DNA of 33,472 nucleotides. Source: Hyphomicrobiales bacterium (GTDB lineage Bacteria > Pseudomonadota > Alphaproteobacteria > Rhizobiales > JAJFHB01). The position numbers were made by a program, and so were the translations under genes. The notes under the pieces are model-generated. The model saw only the letters and a program-made list of their open reading frames with translations, did not search any database and was not told the DNA's origin. This document shows positions 29,309-33,472 of this stretch, one piece after another. Location of the stretch: NCBI GenBank assembly GCA_021775615.1, contig JAJFHL010000101.1, positions 1 to 33,472 of the forward strand, in the 5' to 3' direction. Position 1 is the stretch's first letter; each line of letters opens with the position of its first letter.

Positions 29309-29920
29309 ATGGCACACGTAAGATACAACGCCGGCAACGCCGCAATGCTGCTGATCGATCATCAAGTCGGTACGGCGGGATGGATGCACTCTGGTTCGCG
29401 GGCAGACATGAAGCGAAACACGCTCGCACTTGCCAAGGCCGCAGCAGCCACTGGAATGCCCGTTGTTGTGACGAGCAGTCAGGAAGATCACGCGGACGTG
29501 CAGGGACCTCTTTTCCCGGAGCTTGCACAGATCCTGCCTGACGCATTCGCCGCACGGATTAAACGTGGAGGGACCGTGGATTCCATGGCTGATCCGGACT
29601 TTGCTGCAGCCGTTCGGGCAACTGGCCGCAAGAAACTCATCATGGCGGGCCTGCTGACAGAAGTGTGCGTTCTTTATCCGGCACTAAGCGCGGTCGAAGA
29701 TGGGTATGAGGTGCAGGTCATCGCGGATGCATCTGGTTCCGGCACAAAAGCCGGAGACGATTTCGCCATCGCACGGATGAACCACGCTGGTGTTCATGTT
29801 GCGAGCACAATCCAGATCTTGTCCGAAATGGTGGATGACTGGTCAACAGGGCCGGGGCCCGAGATTCTTGGTGTCCTTGGTGAGATTTATGGAGCACTTG
29901 CCGAAGGAGAGGCAGAATGA
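29309..29920 (+). CDS. Isochorismatase-like cysteine hydrolase (YcaC type)
   Basis: 203 residues. The catalytic triad of the family is present: Asp17 in MLLIDHQVG, Lys85 in [10 protein letters not shown] and Cys120 in [15 protein letters not shown], with the cis-peptide region just before the Cys. The protein is of the YcaC-like branch, which are octameric hydrolases of unknown substrate. A CAGGGAT site lies before the ATG. The stop overlaps the pirin start (ATGA at 29917), so both are translated together. A LysR gene is divergent. LysR, YcaC-like hydrolase and pirin frequently travel together, which I infer rather than can verify here. Confidence 0.9.
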   Translation: MAHVRYNAGNAAMLLIDHQVGTAGWMHSGSRADMKRNTLALAKAAAATGMPVVVTSSQEDHADVQGPLFPELAQILPDAFAARIKRGGTVDSMADPDFAAAVRATGRKKLIMAGLLTEVCVLYPALSAVEDGYEVQVIADASGSGTKAGDDFAIARMNHAGVHVASTIQILSEMVDDWSTGPGPEILGVLGEIYGALAEGEAE

Positions 29921-30846
29921 GTTGGCAGCCGGGCTCCGACCCGATACTCGGCGAAGCGAAGTCTTGCAATCTTGTCGAAACGGTTATCGTTCCCCGTGTT
30001 CGCGACCTCGGCGGCTTTGAAGTCCGTCGAGCGTTGCCATCTCAACAAAGACAAATGATCGGCCCGTTCATCTTTTTCGACCAGGCTGGACCGACAGAGT
30101 TGATCACTGGAGAGGGGATTGATGTCCGGCCGCATCCCCATATTGGTTTGGCGACCGTTACCTATCTATTTGATGGTGAGATGAGGCATCTTGATAGCCT
30201 CGGCTCCGAACAAGCCATCCGTCCGGGAGATGTAAACTGGATGACGGCTGGCAAGGGGATCGTTCATTCCGAAAGATCACCCGAATCCCAGCGTTCCAGG
30301 GGTGCAAAGCTTTTTGGCATTCAAAGCTGGGTCGCACTGCCAAAACAAGCCGAAGAATCCAATCCAGGTTTTTTCCATCATGAAGGAGACGATCTGCCGA
30401 TCCTAGACGCTGAGGGAAAGCGCGTGCGCCTTATCGCCGGATCTCTCTATGGACTGACGTCGCCGGTCAAAACAGCGACCGATATGTTTTATGCCGATGC
30501 TGTTCTCGGCGCTGGCTCGAAGCTCCCGATCCCCGCCGATCACGAAGAGCGCGGTATCTATATCGTGGATGGCGGTATCGAGATTGCGGCCGAACACTTT
30601 GAAGCTGGACGATTGCTCGTACTCCGTCCTGGGGATGAAATCACGGCCATTGCGCGGCATTCATCGCGGATCATGTTGCTCGGTGGCGAGCCGATGGATG
30701 GACCGCGTCACATATGGTGGAATTTTGTTTCCAGCTCGAAAGAGCGGATCGATCAAGCGAAGGACGACTGGAAGCAAAAGCGGTTCGACACGGTCCCCGG
30801 TGACGAAGAGGAATTCACGCCGCTGCCTGGTCAGGAGATCCTCTAA
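29917..30846 (+). CDS. Pirin family protein
   Basis: 309 residues, bicupin fold. The N-terminal domain has [25 protein letters not shown] and [27 protein letters not shown], then [12 protein letters not shown]: the His-x-His, later His and Glu that bind the metal. The C-terminal cupin ends with [25 protein letters not shown], the conserved pirin tail. Bacterial pirins include quercetin dioxygenase-like enzymes and redox-sensitive regulators of metabolism. The ATGA overlap with the hydrolase gene shows tight coupling. Lower GC than the rest of the window, like its two neighbours. Confidence 0.93.
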   Translation: MSWQPGSDPILGEAKSCNLVETVIVPRVRDLGGFEVRRALPSQQRQMIGPFIFFDQAGPTELITGEGIDVRPHPHIGLATVTYLFDGEMRHLDSLGSEQAIRPGDVNWMTAGKGIVHSERSPESQRSRGAKLFGIQSWVALPKQAEESNPGFFHHEGDDLPILDAEGKRVRLIAGSLYGLTSPVKTATDMFYADAVLGAGSKLPIPADHEERGIYIVDGGIEIAAEHFEAGRLLVLRPGDEITAIARHSSRIMLLGGEPMDGPRHIWWNFVSSSKERIDQAKDDWKQKRFDTVPGDEEEFTPLPGQEIL

Positions 30847-30941
30847 GGGTCAAAATTGGGCCGGTCACTCGAGATTGTAGTCTGCTTATGGCACTATATC
30901 CCCCTGCCACGGCCGGCTTGGAAACGTCTTGAGCTGAGGTT

Positions 30942-30955
30942 AAGCGGACATTCTC
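30942..30955. repeat. Repeat element carrying GACATTCTC at the right edge of the low-GC block
   Basis: GACATTCTC at 30947-30955 is identical to 28257-28265 in the same orientation. The two copies bracket the LysR-hydrolase-pirin block. The rest of the 148-bp gap between pirin and the TRAP permease shows no gene. Confidence 0.35.
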
Positions 30956-30994
30956 CCGAGTGGCTTCAACGGTTCCCATTTAAAAGTACACTGC

Positions 30995-32308
30995 CTAAAA
31001 CAAGTCGAGCAAAAACAACGTCAGCACCGGGAAGGCGATCAACAGTGCCACTCTGATGAAGTCCGAGATCAGGAACGGCAGCACGCCGCGGAACGTTTGG
31101 CTGAGCGGCACGTCGCCGGCGAGCTTGTTGATGACGAAGACATTCATCCCCACCGGCGGCGTTATCAGCCCCACCTCGACCACGATCAGGATGATGATGC
31201 CGAACCAGATTGCGGTGTGCTCCGCCGTCATGCCGAAGTCGAGGGCGCTGATGACCGGGAACAGCACCGGGATGGTGAGCAGGATCATCGAAAGCGCGTC
31301 CATCACGCAGCCGAGCACCAGATAGAGCAGCAGGATCAAAATGAGAATGAACGTCGGCGACAGACCGGAGGAACTGACGATCTCCGCCAGGGTCTGCGGC
31401 AGCTGTGTCTGGGTGAGGAAGGCATTGAAGATATCGGCGCCAAGCAGGATCATGTAGATCATGCCGGCGGACACCGCTGTGCCGATGAGCGATTCCTTGA
31501 TCCCCTCCCAGCGCATGCCGTTGGCCACTGCGATGATGCCCATGCCGAGGACCCCGAAGGCGGCGGCCTCGGTCGGCGTGAAGATGCCGCCATAGATCCC
31601 GCCGATCACGACAATGAAGATCAACGCCGCCGGCGCCGATCCCCTCAGGGCGGCGCGGCGCTCTTTGGCGCCGAGCGGTTCGCCGGCCGGACCCGCTTCG
31701 GGATTGATCCGCACATAGACCGCAATGGCGAGCATATAGCCGATGGCGGCGATGGCGCCAGGCACGAAGGCAGCAAGAAACATCTTGGCGACGTTCTGTT
31801 CAGTGAGGATGGCGTAGATCACCAGGATCACCGACGGCGGGATCAGGATGCCGAGAGTGCCGCCGGCAGCCAGGGTGCCGGTCGCAAGGGCATCGGAATA
31901 CTTGTGCCGCTTCATTTCCGGCAGCGCCACCTGCCCCATGGTGGCGGCGGTGGCCAGCGACGAGCCGCAGATCGCCCCGAACATGGCGCAACCGCCGATC
32001 GAGGCGATCGACAGACCGCCGCGCATGGTGCCGAACACCGCGTTTGCCGCATTGAACAGGGCGCGCGACGTTCCCGAATGGGTCGCCAGATGCCCCATCA
32101 GCAAGAACAGGGGCACCACCGACAGCGAGTAGGACGACAGCTGGTAGTAGGGGCTGGTCTTGAGGAACCCCAGAAGCGGCACCACCCCGGCCATGGCGAT
32201 GTAACCGCCGATGCCGGCGACGAACATGGAGATCGCAATCGGGATCCGGATCACCATCAGCGCCAGCATGACGGCGATCATCACGGCGCCTGTAACCGGC
32301 CCGCTCAC
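30995..32308 (-). CDS. dctM: TRAP transporter large permease (DctM)
   Basis: 437 residues from GTG 32308, which overlaps the small-permease stop (GTGA); the further upstream frame is inside that gene. About twelve to thirteen hydrophobic helices, with the family pattern RIPIAISMFVAG at the start, LFLLMGHLATHSGTSRALFNAANAVFGTMRGGLSIASIGGCAMFGAICGSSLATAATMG, and LAAGGTLGILIPPSVILVIYA. With DctQ it forms the membrane part of a secondary, sodium-driven importer for organic acids and related anions. It ends the three-gene operon. Confidence 0.96.
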   Translation of the reverse strand: MSGPVTGAVMIAVMLALMVIRIPIAISMFVAGIGGYIAMAGVVPLLGFLKTSPYYQLSSYSLSVVPLFLLMGHLATHSGTSRALFNAANAVFGTMRGGLSIASIGGCAMFGAICGSSLATAATMGQVALPEMKRHKYSDALATGTLAAGGTLGILIPPSVILVIYAILTEQNVAKMFLAAFVPGAIAAIGYMLAIAVYVRINPEAGPAGEPLGAKERRAALRGSAPAALIFIVVIGGIYGGIFTPTEAAAFGVLGMGIIAVANGMRWEGIKESLIGTAVSAGMIYMILLGADIFNAFLTQTQLPQTLAEIVSSSGLSPTFILILILLLYLVLGCVMDALSMILLTIPVLFPVISALDFGMTAEHTAIWFGIIILIVVEVGLITPPVGMNVFVINKLAGDVPLSQTFRGVLPFLISDFIRVALLIAFPVLTLFLLDLF

Positions 32309-32829
32309 CGCCCGGCCCCGTCGCCAATCGCGATATCCGTGTCCCACGCCCCGTTAAGCGCCCGCCACGCGGTCAGCAGCCCGACCAGCGTCAACAGTGC
32401 CATGCATGGCACCAGCACAGTGAACGGCCACCAGGTGCCAAGCTGCAGCACCATCGTCTGGTCGTTCGAGGTGTAGAGCGACATGCCGCCCTCCGCCAGC
32501 CGCCAGGTCATCAGCATGGCGACGGCGGTGAGCAGGAGGCATCCGAGCGCATCGAGCCCGCGTTTCACGCCGGAGGGCGCCCTCAGCGTGAAGAAATCGA
32601 CAATGACGTTGCCGCGCTTCAACTGGCAGTAAGGCAGGAAAAGCGCGATTGCGACGGCGCAACCGATTTCGACAAATTCGAAGTCGCCGGTGATCGCCCG
32701 GCCCATGAGCGTGCGCCCGAGCACACTGGTGACGGTCATCGCCGAAATGGCGATGAGGACCAGGCCGCCCGCAAACGCGAAGGCGGCGCTGATCCTCTCG
32801 ATGACGGCAATGGCCCCCCGGGCGATCAT
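32305..32829 (-). CDS. dctQ: TRAP transporter small permease (DctQ)
   Basis: 174 residues with four hydrophobic helices: ISAAFAFAGGLVLIAISAMTVTSVLGRTLMG, FVEIGCAVAIALFLPYCQLKRGNVIVDFF, LGCLLLTAVAMLMTWRL and the last near WWPFTVLVPCMALLTLVGLL. The PYCQLKRGNVIVDFF segment is typical for DctQ. It lies 31 bp after the binding protein gene and overlaps the DctM start by four bases. Confidence 0.94.
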   Translation of the reverse strand: MIARGAIAVIERISAAFAFAGGLVLIAISAMTVTSVLGRTLMGRAITGDFEFVEIGCAVAIALFLPYCQLKRGNVIVDFFTLRAPSGVKRGLDALGCLLLTAVAMLMTWRLAEGGMSLYTSNDQTMVLQLGTWWPFTVLVPCMALLTLVGLLTAWRALNGAWDTDIAIGDGAGR

Positions 32830-32860
32830 GGCAGACAGCGGGCCTTTAGATCCCTCACCG

Positions 32861-33472
32861 CTACTTGCTGTACTTGTCGAGCAGCGCGGTTGCAGCGTCG
32901 TAGAGCTTCTGCCCGTCGGCGCCGCGGTCGGCGATCCACTTCTCGGTGACCGACTTGGTCATTTCGCGCATTTTGGCGATCTCATCGGCGCTCATGTCGA
33001 TGATCGGATTGCCGCGCTTGGTGGCAAGACCAAGACCCGGGTTCTCCGCTTCGTCCCAGGCCTCGCCGATTCGCTTAGCCATGGTCATGCCCGAATTGTC
33101 GTCGATCACCTTCTTCAGATCATCCGGCAGGCCGTCATACTTGGCCTTGTTCATGGCATAGACGAAGACCGCGGTGTAGAGGCCGCGGTCGCCCGGCGTG
33201 CGGGTGTGGTTAGGCGCCAGCTCGTGGATCTTGAGCGCCGGCACGATTTCCCACGGAATCACCGCACCGTCGATAACCCCCTTCGACAGGGCTTCGGGCA
33301 GAGCCGGGACCGGCATGAAGATCGGCGAGGCGCCCATGGCCTCGAGCGCCGTTCCGATGCCGCGGTTGGGCGCGCGGATCTGCAGGCCCTTGAAATCATC
33401 GACCGACTTGATCGGCTGCTTGACCATGTGAAACAGGCCGCGCGCATGGGTGTGGAACATCAGGACGTGGTA
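32861..33472 (-). CDS. dctP: TRAP transporter solute-binding protein (DctP), N-terminus outside window
   Basis: The C-terminal 203 residues are visible; the frame is open to the right edge, so the signal peptide and first domain lie beyond the window. IKSVDDFKGLQIRAPNRG holds the conserved Arg that binds the substrate carboxylate in DctP proteins, and EALSKGVIDGAVIPWE the second conserved contact region. A periplasmic protein that delivers an organic acid to the DctQM permease. The ligand cannot be deduced from this part. Closest neighbours on the left are permease genes in the same operon, and no regulator is adjacent. Confidence 0.93.
   Translation of the reverse strand, partial: YHVLMFHTHARGLFHMVKQPIKSVDDFKGLQIRAPNRGIGTALEAMGASPIFMPVPALPEALSKGVIDGAVIPWEIVPALKIHELAPNHTRTPGDRGLYTAVFVYAMNKAKYDGLPDDLKKVIDDNSGMTMAKRIGEAWDEAENPGLGLATKRGNPIIDMSADEIAKMREMTKSVTEKWIADRGADGQKLYDAATALLDKYSK

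Noticed and set aside
31097-32476. 459-codon open frame opposite the TRAP permease genes
   Set aside because: The composition (runs of His, Asp, Arg, Gln) is that of a complement of hydrophobic codons. The minus-strand DctM and DctQ proteins are unmistakable.

Overview
The window is a GC-rich chromosome segment of an alphaproteobacterium, most likely Rhizobiales/Hyphomicrobiales. The reasons are the CyaC-type redox adenylate cyclase operon, the TRAP transporter, the mix of small catabolic clusters with TetR/MarR/LysR regulators, and the codon use. No rRNA, tRNA or CRISPR array was seen. Thirty-one CDS are called, two of them cut by the window edges, plus four broken gene remnants.

Layout. 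1-111: tail of a sugar epimerase. 349-6792: a same-strand cluster of GST, MarR regulator, OsmC, HpaB-type flavin monooxygenase, two-domain thioesterase, MFS transporter and alpha/beta hydrolase. It looks like a phenolic or other aromatic catabolism/detoxification unit behind a promoter with a MarR-like dyad. 6800-7315: a scar joining the last codons of one gene (intact copy at 10930-11373) to a frameshifted second copy of the thioesterase C-terminal half. 7589-10832: PilZ-PilZ-GGDEF cyclase, membrane histidine kinase and single-domain response regulator.

10930-18426 is the most unusual region. A minus-strand operon encodes an ABC-exporter-like protein whose ATPase motifs are all degenerate, a stand-alone cyclic-nucleotide-binding protein, a CyaC-like diheme/2Fe-2S adenylate cyclase, a broken endonuclease/exonuclease/phosphatase gene and a 147-residue orphan. 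It is divergent from an actin-like ATPase, which ends in a strong terminator. I infer a redox- and cAMP-linked membrane/cytoskeleton module.

18525-21341: ChrR-like cupin with its TetR regulator and a clear promoter/operator, a Nu-class-type GST and a MAPEG protein. 21434-28061: two FAD-dependent amino-acid/amine oxidoreductases, an MBL-fold hydrolase, a TetR regulator, a three-domain RidA protein and threonine aldolase. This set fits amino-acid oxidation with clean-up of reactive imines. 28071-30955: an IS5-type transposase remnant, then a visibly lower-GC block (LysR, isochorismatase-like hydrolase, pirin) bracketed by short repeats, which looks acquired. 30995-33472: a TRAP transporter operon (DctP partial, DctQ, DctM) on the minus strand.
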